A stretch of DNA of 64,000 nt, taken from assembly GCF_014844075.1 (NCBI RefSeq), contig NZ_CP062165.1:2046001-2110000 (forward strand), in the 5' to 3' direction. Each line of letters opens with the position of its first letter. Position 1 is the stretch's first letter. The DNA is from Paenibacillus sp. JNUCC-31. Lineage in GTDB: Bacteria; Bacillota; Bacilli; Paenibacillales; Paenibacillaceae. Both the position numbers and the translations under genes were made by a program. Below, one piece after another: positions 8,525 to 16,450 of the stretch. The notes under the pieces were generated by a model. That model was given only the letters and a program-made list of their open reading frames with translations. It was not told the DNA's origin and did not search any database.

Positions 8525-9865
8525 TTATCCAATAATCATTTTGCCTTCCGGATACCTGTACAACTCTTTACCCTTTTTCTGTCCGAGTGCATACGCGAGT
8601 GTAATCGGTCCAAGACGCCCTGCAAACATGGTGAAACAGATCAAAAGCTTGCCGATCGTGGTCAGCTTCAGCGTAAGTCCCATAGACAAACCGACCGTAC
8701 TAAAAGCTGATGTTGTCTCAAATAAAATCGTCAGAAAACTGCTGTCTTCTGTTGTACTGAGCACCATTGTGACCGCGATAATCAGCAACAGTGCGAGGAG
8801 CGTAATCGTCAACGCTTTAAAAATCCGTTCCTGTAAGAGCCGGTACCTGAAAAAGACAATATCTTCCCTCCCACGAATCATCGCGACAACAGCCCCGATC
8901 ATAATCATAAAGGTGGTCGTTTTGATCCCGCCTCCCGTGGAACCCGGAGAGGCCCCGATAAACATCAGTATAATGATGAAAAACTGCGTCGCCTGCCTAA
9001 GGCCCGCAATATCAACCGTATTGGCACCTGCCGTCCGCGGCGTGACCGACTGGAAGAACGAACCGAGAATTTTACCACCCCAGTTCAAACCACCAAGTGT
9101 CCGGGGATTACTGAATTCAAATACAAAAATAACCAGTGCTCCAAATACGATTAACAATCCTGTTGTCAGCAATACCACTTTGGAATGCAGCGACAGCTTC
9201 TTTGTCCTCCGATACTCCACCAGATCAGACAGAACGACAAAACCGATACCCCCTGCAATAATCAGGAACATGGCTGTAAAATTCACAAGCGGATCATACA
9301 CATACCCCGTTAAGCTGCGGAATTCTCCGAACATATCGAACCCGGCATTGTTGAACATGGAGATGGCATGCCAATATCCATAATAAATGGCCTGCCCCAT
9401 TGGCATATCGAACGACCAGCGAATGGCGAATAACGTGCCACATATGCCTTCCAATATGAGCGAGTAGATCACAACCTTGCGAATAAGGCGGACAATCCCC
9501 TCCATCGTACTCTGGTTCATCGCTTCCTGCAAAATCAACCGCTCACGCAGTGAGATCCGCCGTTTGAATGCAATCGCCACCAGTGTCGACATCGTCATAA
9601 AGCCAAGGCCGCCAATTTGAATCAGGATTGCAATGATGATCTGACCCAACGTCGAAAAATGAGTACCCGTATCCACTACAACCAGTCCCGTTACACAGAC
9701 TGCGGAAGTCGCAGTAAAGAGTGCGTCAATAAAAGGAAGGCTGACCCCGCTTCGACTGGATGCCGGGAACATCAACAGAAGTGTCCCGAGCAATATAATA
9801 CCCGCGAACCCTAGGACCAGAATTCGGGGTGGTGATAGACGCATCCATTGAACATTCATTTTCAC
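8525..9865 (-). CDS. ktrB: Potassium uptake membrane subunit (KtrB/TrkH family)
   Basis: 446 residues from a GTG at 9865, which is preceded by AGAGGTGG. An ATG two codons later (9859) is also possible. The open frame continues 50 codons upstream, but that part coincides with a structured leader and does not look like KtrB. The protein has four repeated membrane-pore-membrane units with filter regions such as TATSAVCVTGLVV, SMFNNAGFDMFG, SVTPRTAGANTVD and ETTSAFSTVGLSMG. LILEAMNQ-type loops and the C-terminal GRLGPITLAYAL are typical. It moves K+ (often with Na+) across the cytoplasmic membrane together with KtrA. Confidence 0.92.
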   Translation of the reverse strand: MKMNVQWMRLSPPRILVLGFAGIILLGTLLLMFPASSRSGVSLPFIDALFTATSAVCVTGLVVVDTGTHFSTLGQIIIAILIQIGGLGFMTMSTLVAIAFKRRISLRERLILQEAMNQSTMEGIVRLIRKVVIYSLILEGICGTLFAIRWSFDMPMGQAIYYGYWHAISMFNNAGFDMFGEFRSLTGYVYDPLVNFTAMFLIIAGGIGFVVLSDLVEYRRTKKLSLHSKVVLLTTGLLIVFGALVIFVFEFSNPRTLGGLNWGGKILGSFFQSVTPRTAGANTVDIAGLRQATQFFIIILMFIGASPGSTGGGIKTTTFMIMIGAVVAMIRGREDIVFFRYRLLQERIFKALTITLLALLLIIAVTMVLSTTEDSSFLTILFETTSAFSTVGLSMGLTLKLTTIGKLLICFTMFAGRLGPITLAYALGQKKGKELYRYPEGKMIIG

Positions 9866-9888
9866 TTGAGTATCATCCACCTCTACCA

Positions 9889-9990
9889 AAAAGAAAATGA
9901 CCCCACGACGTGGAGCCTTTCTCCGAAGCGCTTTTCCAAATGACTTGACGGAATACCCAAGCACTTGAAAAGCCACATTTCGGAGCGTAA
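9889..9990 (-). promoter_or_regulatory. Structured leader with terminator upstream of ktrB
   Basis: On the minus strand, CTCCGAA (9985-9979) pairs with TTCGGAG (9927-9921) around an inner GCTTTT/AAAAGC stem. Then CTCCAC-gtc-GTGGGG (9915-9901) is followed by TCATTTTCTTTTT, a terminator-like end. GGAG-aaag-GCTCC would compete with that last hairpin. The ktrB start lies about 25 bases further on. It does not match the ydaO c-di-AMP consensus as I remember it. A cis-acting attenuator is inferred. Confidence 0.5.
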
Positions 9991-10333
9991 ACATGTATGA
10001 TTTTCGCTGTAACACATATACATTGGGTTGAAATACATTTTATACTTTCTATTCGTTCCCTTGTTAGCTTAAAGACATGCGGAATATTGCACATTTGCTT
10101 CAAAATTATAAGCGTTACGGCCTTTGCTTACAAAACGATTTTTCTGTAAATAGCATCGAATTCCGCCAAAAAGGGAAAAACTCAGATATGGTGATGGATG
10201 GATCAGATTGTTTCGATCGTTTTCATTCGTTTTCATGCATTTGCACCACTTCTCGTTTCGCCATTGGCATTCGGGGCTTGGCCTGTGCTATGTTTACTTT
10301 AATATCCATATTAATAAAGGAGGACAATATGAA

Positions 10334-12031
10334 ATGAATCCCTTAGGGCAGCCTTTGGTACTCAAAGCTAATTTCAAGCGTTTAGGGTTGCTTGCGGCGA
10401 TTGGTCTGATTTTGTTTTTTGTTTTTCAAATCTTCCCTGCCACCTCATCGCAAACGACAGACATCCAGTCCACTTCCTTCATAAGTAAGGAAAAAGCGGC
10501 GGAGTCGGCACGATCTTTTGCAGCTTCTCTACCCGACTATACTCTTCCGACAGATAACGGAAATGAACTGGTGACGTACCAGACTCATTCCGATATTTAT
10601 GGGTATATGGCCAAAACCAAACAGTTAGAAACCTATAACAAGAAATGGGAAACAACCTATCCTTACGATGTGTACCGCGTTCGTTTGCCCGATGAGGACA
10701 AAGGCGGTTATTTGAATGTTGACGTACATATGAGAACAGGGAAAGTGGTCGGTTTTAAGCGTGAGCTGCCTTCATCCCTGTATGCATCCATCGAGGCCGA
10801 ACAGGATAAAAGTAAAGTGAATGCGGCTCAACGCTTGGCCGAAGATAACCTTTCTTTAAATGAAAAAGAACAGCTTGCCGCTGGTGTACTTGGTGAATTT
10901 GGGTATAACATCCCAAAACTCCAGCTAGACACCCGTGAAGAACAAGCGGGGCTGAAATACACGGATAATGAAAAGCAAATTGGAGATTCCAAGCTGGAGC
11001 TGATCTTCACTTTTGAAAACGGAGCGGTTCGCTCCTTCGAATCCGTCTTCTCGGTCCCTGCCTCCCATACCGACTATGTACAAAATCAGACCCGGCAGGC
11101 CAACTGGATGACTTACGGCGGTTATGCTTTCTTGACATTTGTGCTTGGCGTGCTCGCGATCATCTACAGTATTCTGACAAGAGCACACACGTCGTTCAAA
11201 CGCGGCATCGTCCTGTCCCTGGTGTACTTTGCGGCTTCCGTGATTGGCACACTGAACATGATTCCGCTATTTCAGGCACAGGGTCTGTCTAACTTTATGC
11301 TCACTTTCCTGATGGTGATGCAGGCGGGGATAACGCTGGTCATGAGTGCAACCATTTATCTGTCCCTCGTTGCCGGTGACGGCATGTGGCGCAAAATCGG
11401 TTTGAATCCTTGGCCTCGTGCCAAAGAACCCGGATACGGAAAATATGTACTGCACAGTATGTATACAGGCTATCTGTGGGCATTGATTCTGCTTGGCGTT
11501 CAATCTGTACTGTTCTTCATTCTGGAGCGTAGTATTGGAAGCTGGTCAACCACATCGGCTGACCAATCCACGTACAACATGAGTTATGCCTGGATCTTCC
11601 CGATTATGGCCTGGATGGCCGGGATTGGTGAAGAAACGGTCTATCGTCTGTTTGGGATTCGCATGATGCAGAAGGTTGTCCGAAACACGTTCATCGCCTG
11701 CCTCATCCCAACATTGATCTGGGCACTGGGGCACACCCTGTATCCGATCTATCCGGTCATCACACGTCCAATAGAGCTGACCGTCATCGGACTTCTGTTC
11801 AGTCTGATCATGCTGCGTCACGGCTTCATCGCCGTTGTATTCGCACATGTTATCTTTGACAGCTTGTTGATGGGTCTCAGCCTGATCTTCATGGGTGATG
11901 TGCTGAACATTTCCGCAGGACTCTTCTGGATTGTTCTTCCGGGTATCGTTGGTTATATCATTTACAAACTGAATCCAAACAAAAAAGAGAAGCCGTATGT
12001 TACGACTCCTCATCACGAAGTGCTGCAATAA
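10334..12031 (+). CDS. CPBP-family intramembrane metalloprotease with PepSY-like domain
   Basis: 565 residues from the ATG at 10334, which follows AAAGGAGG. A longer upstream frame has no ribosome site. Residues 12-35 form a membrane segment. Residues of about 50-240 are an extracytoplasmic region with two PepSY-like halves ([35 protein letters not shown] and a later copy). At least seven membrane segments follow. The CPBP (Abi, type II CAAX prenyl protease) motifs are present: GEETVYR (EExxxR), WALGH (FxxxH type) and HVIFD (HxxxD/N). It may cleave membrane proteins or peptides; the substrate is unknown. Its last 32 bases overlap the 3' end of the convergent uvrC gene. Confidence 0.88.
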   Translation: MNPLGQPLVLKANFKRLGLLAAIGLILFFVFQIFPATSSQTTDIQSTSFISKEKAAESARSFAASLPDYTLPTDNGNELVTYQTHSDIYGYMAKTKQLETYNKKWETTYPYDVYRVRLPDEDKGGYLNVDVHMRTGKVVGFKRELPSSLYASIEAEQDKSKVNAAQRLAEDNLSLNEKEQLAAGVLGEFGYNIPKLQLDTREEQAGLKYTDNEKQIGDSKLELIFTFENGAVRSFESVFSVPASHTDYVQNQTRQANWMTYGGYAFLTFVLGVLAIIYSILTRAHTSFKRGIVLSLVYFAASVIGTLNMIPLFQAQGLSNFMLTFLMVMQAGITLVMSATIYLSLVAGDGMWRKIGLNPWPRAKEPGYGKYVLHSMYTGYLWALILLGVQSVLFFILERSIGSWSTTSADQSTYNMSYAWIFPIMAWMAGIGEETVYRLFGIRMMQKVVRNTFIACLIPTLIWALGHTLYPIYPVITRPIELTVIGLLFSLIMLRHGFIAVVFAHVIFDSLLMGLSLIFMGDVLNISAGLFWIVLPGIVGYIIYKLNPNKKEKPYVTTPHHEVLQ

Positions 12032-14090
12032 TCTGATTCGCCAGCTTGTCACCAATAGACAGAGGCCGGAAGTCTTCGACGCTGGCCTCTTTTATTTTGC
12101 GCAAAGAGCCAAAATGCTTCAGCAGCAGCTTGCGCCGCTTTTCTCCAATCCCTGGAATGGCATCCAGACGGGAAGTCACCATCGATTTTCCGCGCTGTTC
12201 CCTGTGGAACGAAATTGCAAAACGGTGAACCTCTTCCTGGATTCGCTGCAACAGGTAGAACTCCTGACTATCCCGCGGCAAGGAGATGACTTCTGGCGGA
12301 TTGCCGATCATCAGCTGTGAGGTCTTGTGCTTCGCATCCTTCACCAAACCACATACCGGAATAAACAATCCCAATTCATTCTCCAAAATGTCCACGGCTG
12401 CCGAAATCTGGCCTTTGCCTCCATCGACAACAATCAGGTCAGGCTGGGTCAGGTTTTCTTTCAATACCCGCTCATAACGGCGCCGGATGACTTCTCTCAT
12501 CGTTTCATAATCATCTGGTCCTTCAACCGAACGGACCTTGTATTTGCGGTATTCTTTCTTATCCGGTTTACCATCGGTAAATACAATCATCGCAGATACC
12601 GGATTCGTCCCCTGGATGTTTGAGTTATCAAAAGCTTCGATGCGGCGCAGCTGATCCAGTCCAATCCAGCGTCCGAGACCTTCGGAAGCCTTCGATGTCC
12701 GCTCTTCATTACGCTCAATGAGTCGGAATTTCTCTTCCAGTGCTACACGAGCATTATCTACAGCCATTGTGATCATCTGCCGCTTCAATCCGCGTTGCGG
12801 AATGTGGACTTTAACTTCCAGCCATTCCTGCAATGCTGCTGCGACCTGAGAAGGATCTTCAAGACCTGGAGGTTGTTTATCAGCCAATACATCTTCCTGT
12901 GCGATAGCGTCGTCCTGGATAAACATCGCAGTTTCTTCCGCTTCTACTTCTGGTTGGAGTTCTCCATAAGATGCACGGGACTCAGCAACACGTAACTCAA
13001 TCGCAGAATCTTGCCCCAATCGCGTTGTCTGTTCGGACTCAGCTGTCACCGCGGCAGGTACCGCTCCATCCGTATCGGATATATCATCCGCACTGCGGTC
13101 AGCAACTTCCAGATCTTTTGGCATTTCCGGCAGTAAAATTTCCTGTGGCAATGCTGGATTATCACTGTAGTACTGGGTCACGTAAGACATAAAATCACTG
13201 TATGCCTCTCCGTAAAACGGGAAAGTCGATACATGGCGTTCAATCATTTTCCCCTGACGCATATATAGAATCTGGACACACATCCAGCCTTTATCAATGG
13301 CAAAACCAAATACATCACGGTCTCTGGCATCCGCCATCGTAATTTTTTGTTTTTCCATCATCGCGTCAATGGCAATCACCTGATCCCGTAGTTCCTTGGC
13401 ACGTTCAAAATAAAGATCCTCAGCCGCTTCCTGCATTTTGCGCTGCAAATCCTTCTTGATTTCCTCATGCCCACCGCTCAGAAAGGAACTAATCTCCTGC
13501 GAAATTTCATCATACTGTTCCTTGCCCACTTCCTTTACACAAGGAGCAAGACACTGACCCATATGATAATACAGGCACACTTCCTTCGGCATTACGCCGC
13601 ACTTGCGCAGCGGATACATCCGGTCAAGCAGTTTTTTCGTTTGGTGTGCCGCATACGAGTTCGGATAGGGTCCGAAGTATTTGGCTTTATCTTTGAGAAC
13701 CCGCCGGGTCACTTCCAGCCGGGGATGCTTTTCATTTGTAATTTTAAGATAAGGAAAGGTTTTGTCATCCTTCAGCAATACGTTGTACCGTGGCATATGT
13801 TTTTTGATCAGGTTACACTCCAGAATGAGTGCTTCCATATTACTGCCGGTAACGATATATTCGAAATCACGGATTTCGGACACCAGGCGCTGTGTCTTTC
13901 CGTTATGACTGCCGATAAAATAAGATCTTACGCGATTCTTCAATACTTTGGCTTTACCTACATAAATGATGGTACCCTCACTGTTTTTCATCAGGTAACA
14001 GCCGGACATGTCGGGCAGCAAAGCCAGCTTATGGCGGATCTGCTCCAGTGCCTTCTCCTGTTCCTCCAAGTTTTTGACGAATTCATCCAT
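12000..14090 (-). CDS. uvrC: Excinuclease ABC subunit C
   Basis: 696 residues from the ATG at 14090 behind a GGAGGAC site. A frame extension of 21 codons upstream is discarded. The GIY-YIG nuclease domain (about residues 18-100) has [33 protein letters not shown] is the cysteine cluster. The UVR motif is near residues 205-235 ([24 protein letters not shown]). The UvrC RNase H-like domain has [18 protein letters not shown], and the C-terminus has an HhH pair ([19 protein letters not shown]). It makes both cuts in nucleotide excision repair. About 90 extra acidic residues (about 325-410) lie between the UVR and RNase H parts; Bacillus UvrC is about 100 residues shorter. As in Bacillus, trxA lies upstream and sdh is nearby. 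Confidence 0.96.
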   Translation of the reverse strand: MDEFVKNLEEQEKALEQIRHKLALLPDMSGCYLMKNSEGTIIYVGKAKVLKNRVRSYFIGSHNGKTQRLVSEIRDFEYIVTGSNMEALILECNLIKKHMPRYNVLLKDDKTFPYLKITNEKHPRLEVTRRVLKDKAKYFGPYPNSYAAHQTKKLLDRMYPLRKCGVMPKEVCLYYHMGQCLAPCVKEVGKEQYDEISQEISSFLSGGHEEIKKDLQRKMQEAAEDLYFERAKELRDQVIAIDAMMEKQKITMADARDRDVFGFAIDKGWMCVQILYMRQGKMIERHVSTFPFYGEAYSDFMSYVTQYYSDNPALPQEILLPEMPKDLEVADRSADDISDTDGAVPAAVTAESEQTTRLGQDSAIELRVAESRASYGELQPEVEAEETAMFIQDDAIAQEDVLADKQPPGLEDPSQVAAALQEWLEVKVHIPQRGLKRQMITMAVDNARVALEEKFRLIERNEERTSKASEGLGRWIGLDQLRRIEAFDNSNIQGTNPVSAMIVFTDGKPDKKEYRKYKVRSVEGPDDYETMREVIRRRYERVLKENLTQPDLIVVDGGKGQISAAVDILENELGLFIPVCGLVKDAKHKTSQLMIGNPPEVISLPRDSQEFYLLQRIQEEVHRFAISFHREQRGKSMVTSRLDAIPGIGEKRRKLLLKHFGSLRKIKEASVEDFRPLSIGDKLANQIIAALRDEES

Positions 14091-14145
14091 AATTCGGTGG
14101 GTCCTCCTTCCCGAAAAAAGTATAAATAAAAGGTTACACTGTACC

Positions 14146-14318
14146 ACTCCCATTGCAGTACCATCTTCCGATCGCCGTTATCCCCAGATTTTTTCGATTC
14201 CCTTTTTTCAAAGGGAAAATCCGGTGATAGCGTATGCTTCCGATGCAGCTTTCTTTCAGAAAGCTTTAGGCGACCGCTCCGCTTTTCCAGGTTTTTTCTG
14301 CACTCTCCGTTACTGTGT
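14146..14318 (+). repeat. Dispersed hairpin repeat, copy B (trxA-uvrC gap)
   Basis: It contains CATTGCAGTACCATCTTCCG, ATCGCCGTTATCCCCAGATT, the inner stem TTCCCTTT-tttc-AAAGGGAA, the closing arm AAAATCCGGTGATA, an extra hairpin AGCTTTCT-ttc-AGAAAGCT, and the tail AGGCGACCGCTCCGCTTTTC followed by CTCTCCGTTA. It is closest to copy C at 23798. It fills most of the 320-base gap between trxA and uvrC; I see nothing else there. Confidence 0.85.
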
Positions 14319-14410
14319 GAATAATTATACTTTATATTGTCCTATATGAAAGGTTTCGACGCAAAACGCCCCCGGCGCATAACCGGAGGCGTATGTGTAA
14401 GCCTGGTAAA

Positions 14411-14728
14411 TTATTGGTGTTTTGCGATAATTCCTTTGAGCGCATCTTTCGAGTTCAGACCAACCACTTTATCTACTGGTTGACCGTCTTTGAAGAAGAT
14501 CAAAGTTGGAATGCTCATTACGCCGAAGCGGGAAGCGGATTCCGGATTTTCGTCCACATTGACTTTAGCAATTTTCACTGCATCGCCAACTTCGGTGGAC
14601 AGCTCTTCCAGGATTGGAGCGAGCATTTTACAAGGACCACACCAAGGCGCCCAAAAATCAACAAGAACCGTTCCTTCGCCTTCGACTTCAGCGTTGAAGG
14701 ATTGATCGGATACGTTAACAATAGCCAT
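14411..14728 (-). CDS. trxA: Thioredoxin
   Basis: 105 residues, the standard thioredoxin length. LVDFWAPWCGPCKMLAPILEEL holds the active-site WCGPCK at about residues 28-33. SIPTLIFFKDGQP holds the cis-proline. KVNVDENP is also conserved. It is the general cytoplasmic disulfide reductase, recycled by thioredoxin reductase and feeding ribonucleotide reductase, peroxiredoxins and others. It has an AGGAGGAC ribosome site. uvrC lies downstream on the same strand, as in B. subtilis, but a dispersed repeat separates them. Confidence 0.97.
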   Translation of the reverse strand: MAIVNVSDQSFNAEVEGEGTVLVDFWAPWCGPCKMLAPILEELSTEVGDAVKIAKVNVDENPESASRFGVMSIPTLIFFKDGQPVDKVVGLNSKDALKGIIAKHQ

Positions 14729-14991
14729 GAAATTGTCCTCCTTATATATACTTACGGTTTATTTTAACCTGTAACGTCGTAAACGACACTTCCAGTATAA
14801 CACAGGTACTCTAAACTTGTGAAACGAACGCATCAATGTTCATCTTCCCAACATCAAATCTTCACAATCGAAGCACTTGCAGGTTCACTGCAAAATCTTT
14901 ACAAACGCTTTCTTTTCCAAGTATACTAAAATTACTCCGGGCTTCAGCTCCCTGTAAGGGCAAGCTGTTATCCCCATAAGGAGGCAATACC

Positions 14992-15147
14992 ATGGATGCA
15001 AATGTGCGGATCAACGACCCGCGTGAACATGTGAACGAGGAACCCCGTAACGATCTGTTTGATCTCATTGCGGGAGTTGCTGGCATGACCGGCCTGATGA
15101 CGGTCATCTTTTTCGGGATGGTTATTTTCAAATTTCTGACCGAATAG
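14992..15147 (+). CDS. Small single-span membrane protein (51 aa)
   Basis: 51 residues, too short for most gene lists. The ATG at 14992 is preceded by AAGGAGG at a spacing of eight bases. The charged N-terminal half (MDANVRINDPREHVNEEPRN) is followed by one membrane segment, DLIAGVAGMTGLMTVIFFGM continuing to VIFKF, and the short tail LTE. The stop is followed by a strong terminator, so this is a complete small transcription unit lying on the opposite strand to its neighbours. No function is recognised. A membrane-bound regulatory or complex-associated microprotein is possible. Confidence 0.7.
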   Translation: MDANVRINDPREHVNEEPRNDLFDLIAGVAGMTGLMTVIFFGMVIFKFLTE

Positions 15148-15177
15148 GAGATCTTCAGGCTGCACGCAGGGCCAGAA

Positions 15178-15218
15178 AAGCCCGGTTTTCGCGACAAAGC
15201 GAAAGCCAGGCTTTTTTT
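15178..15218. terminator. Intrinsic terminator after the 51-residue gene
   Basis: AAGCCCGGTTTTCGC pairs with GCGAAAGCCAGGCTT around GACAAA and is followed by a run of seven T. The reverse strand also has an A/T-rich end, so it may also stop dnaI transcription, whose stop is at 15271. Confidence 0.85.
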
Positions 15219-15270
15219 GGGATGCGGCTATATGAGTTATAATAAATCAGAGCAGTAACACAAATATGAA

Positions 15271-16221
15271 TTAACGTTTGCCGCGCTGGTTCTCACCCCG
15301 AACAGAGATCACATCCACAAACGGACGAATCCGGTCCATCAAACGCTGGCCTTTGTTCATTTCCTCGCCGTCCCTGCTGGTGAAGCTAAGATGTTTCTCC
15401 AGCCCATCCAAGTTGTAGTTGGACGTATAAAATGTAGGTTTGCGATTCATACGGTAGTTCAGAATGGAACCCATCACATGATCCCGAACCCATGGGTTCA
15501 GGTTCTCTGCCCCAATATCATCAAAGATAAGCAGATCGCAGCTTTTCAGAATATCCGTCGTTTCCTTCAGCTTGTTTCCTTCACTGATCATGGATTTCAG
15601 ATCCTCCACAAAGTCAGGCATATAGATAATAACACCTGTGTGGCCCACAACCGCGAGTTCATGCAGCAGATAACACATCAGAAACGTCTTGCCCGTTCCA
15701 AATGATCCTTCCAAAAACAGTCCTTGCGGAGACAATCCATTCTCCTTGGTCTCGTTAATATAACGCAGAACCTGGTTCACCGCCGGAGCACGCATCCGAT
15801 CCTTGCCCATAATTTCCACATCGTTATACCCAGCATTGAGTGCACGCTCGTCCACATAGAAACTGCGGATTCTCTGTTTGATGAGATGCTCATTTTGCCT
15901 GGCGACATGTTTGGAACAAGGTGCTTTTTTATCTATAATTTCGGGTTTACCGTTAAAATGCTCTACTTCCAGTTTGCAAAAGTGACCCTGGAAATCGTTA
16001 GGACAGTTGTCGAGTCCCGGGCAGTTCGCACAGTTCTTCGAATCTTTGGCATACTGATACAGCTTGCTAAGATCGGTAATAAGCTGTGCATCTTTCAGTT
16101 CAGGATGACCTGCACGGAATTCGCGTACGTACGGATCTTCCATCAATTCCGCCGCAATCCGCCGCGACTGTTCACGAAAGGAAGGATTCAGCTGCTGAAG
16201 CAGTCCTCCCAAGGATTCCAT
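15271..16221 (-). CDS. dnaI: Primosomal helicase loader DnaI
   Basis: 316 residues from the ATG at 16221 behind AAGGGGG. Nine in-frame codons upstream are discarded. The N-terminal part has a zinc-binding cluster, CANCPGLDNCPNDFQGHFC (about residues 70-90), for binding the DnaC helicase. The C-terminal AAA+ domain has the Walker A motif GSFGTGKT (about residues 170-177), Walker B LLIFDDIGAE and the sensor region YTSNYN. It loads the replicative helicase together with DnaB and DnaD. In B. subtilis dnaB lies directly upstream; here dnaB is 25 kb away on the same strand, with the glycan locus in between. Confidence 0.95.
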   Translation of the reverse strand: MESLGGLLQQLNPSFREQSRRIAAELMEDPYVREFRAGHPELKDAQLITDLSKLYQYAKDSKNCANCPGLDNCPNDFQGHFCKLEVEHFNGKPEIIDKKAPCSKHVARQNEHLIKQRIRSFYVDERALNAGYNDVEIMGKDRMRAPAVNQVLRYINETKENGLSPQGLFLEGSFGTGKTFLMCYLLHELAVVGHTGVIIYMPDFVEDLKSMISEGNKLKETTDILKSCDLLIFDDIGAENLNPWVRDHVMGSILNYRMNRKPTFYTSNYNLDGLEKHLSFTSRDGEEMNKGQRLMDRIRPFVDVISVRGENQRGKR

Positions 16222-16247
16222 GGCTTCAAGCCCCCTTAATAGTATCA

Positions 16248-16335
16248 ATATAGAATGAACAATTGAAATTTACGATGACCCTCATAATGGCAGGGTAACC
16301 TTCGATCGCTTGTAATTCTACTGTTCATTCTATAT
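16248..16335. repeat. 14-base perfect inverted repeat upstream of dnaI
   Basis: ATATAGAATGAACA (16248-16261) and TGTTCATTCTATAT (16322-16335) are exact reverse complements, 60 bases apart. An inner ACCCT/AGGGT pair lies between them. No T run follows on either strand. It could be a tiny mobile-element relic or a 5' leader structure of dnaI. It lies at the left edge of the glycan locus. Confidence 0.6.
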
Positions 16336-16450
16336 AAACTTGAGGAATAACTCAACATTTTCAGCTGGAAATAGCATTATCCATTCCATGACAGTACACA
16401 TAACTTCAGGCAGAACCAATCAAAGAGTTGATCCGATCACATTTGCAAAA

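Noticed and set aside
9889-9990. ydaO-type c-di-AMP riboswitch upstream of ktrB
   Set aside because: The conserved ydaO sequence blocks, as far as I know them, are not present; only a generic attenuator can be claimed.
9866-10015. N-terminal extension of the KtrB-like protein (50 codons)
   Set aside because: The extension has no ribosome site, does not resemble KtrB and coincides with a nested RNA fold and terminator. The GTG at 9865 has a good site and gives the normal length.
10208-10333. Upstream extension of the CPBP protease
   Set aside because: AAAGGAGG lies directly before the ATG at 10334; the extension has no ribosome site and adds an unlikely His/Phe-rich leader.
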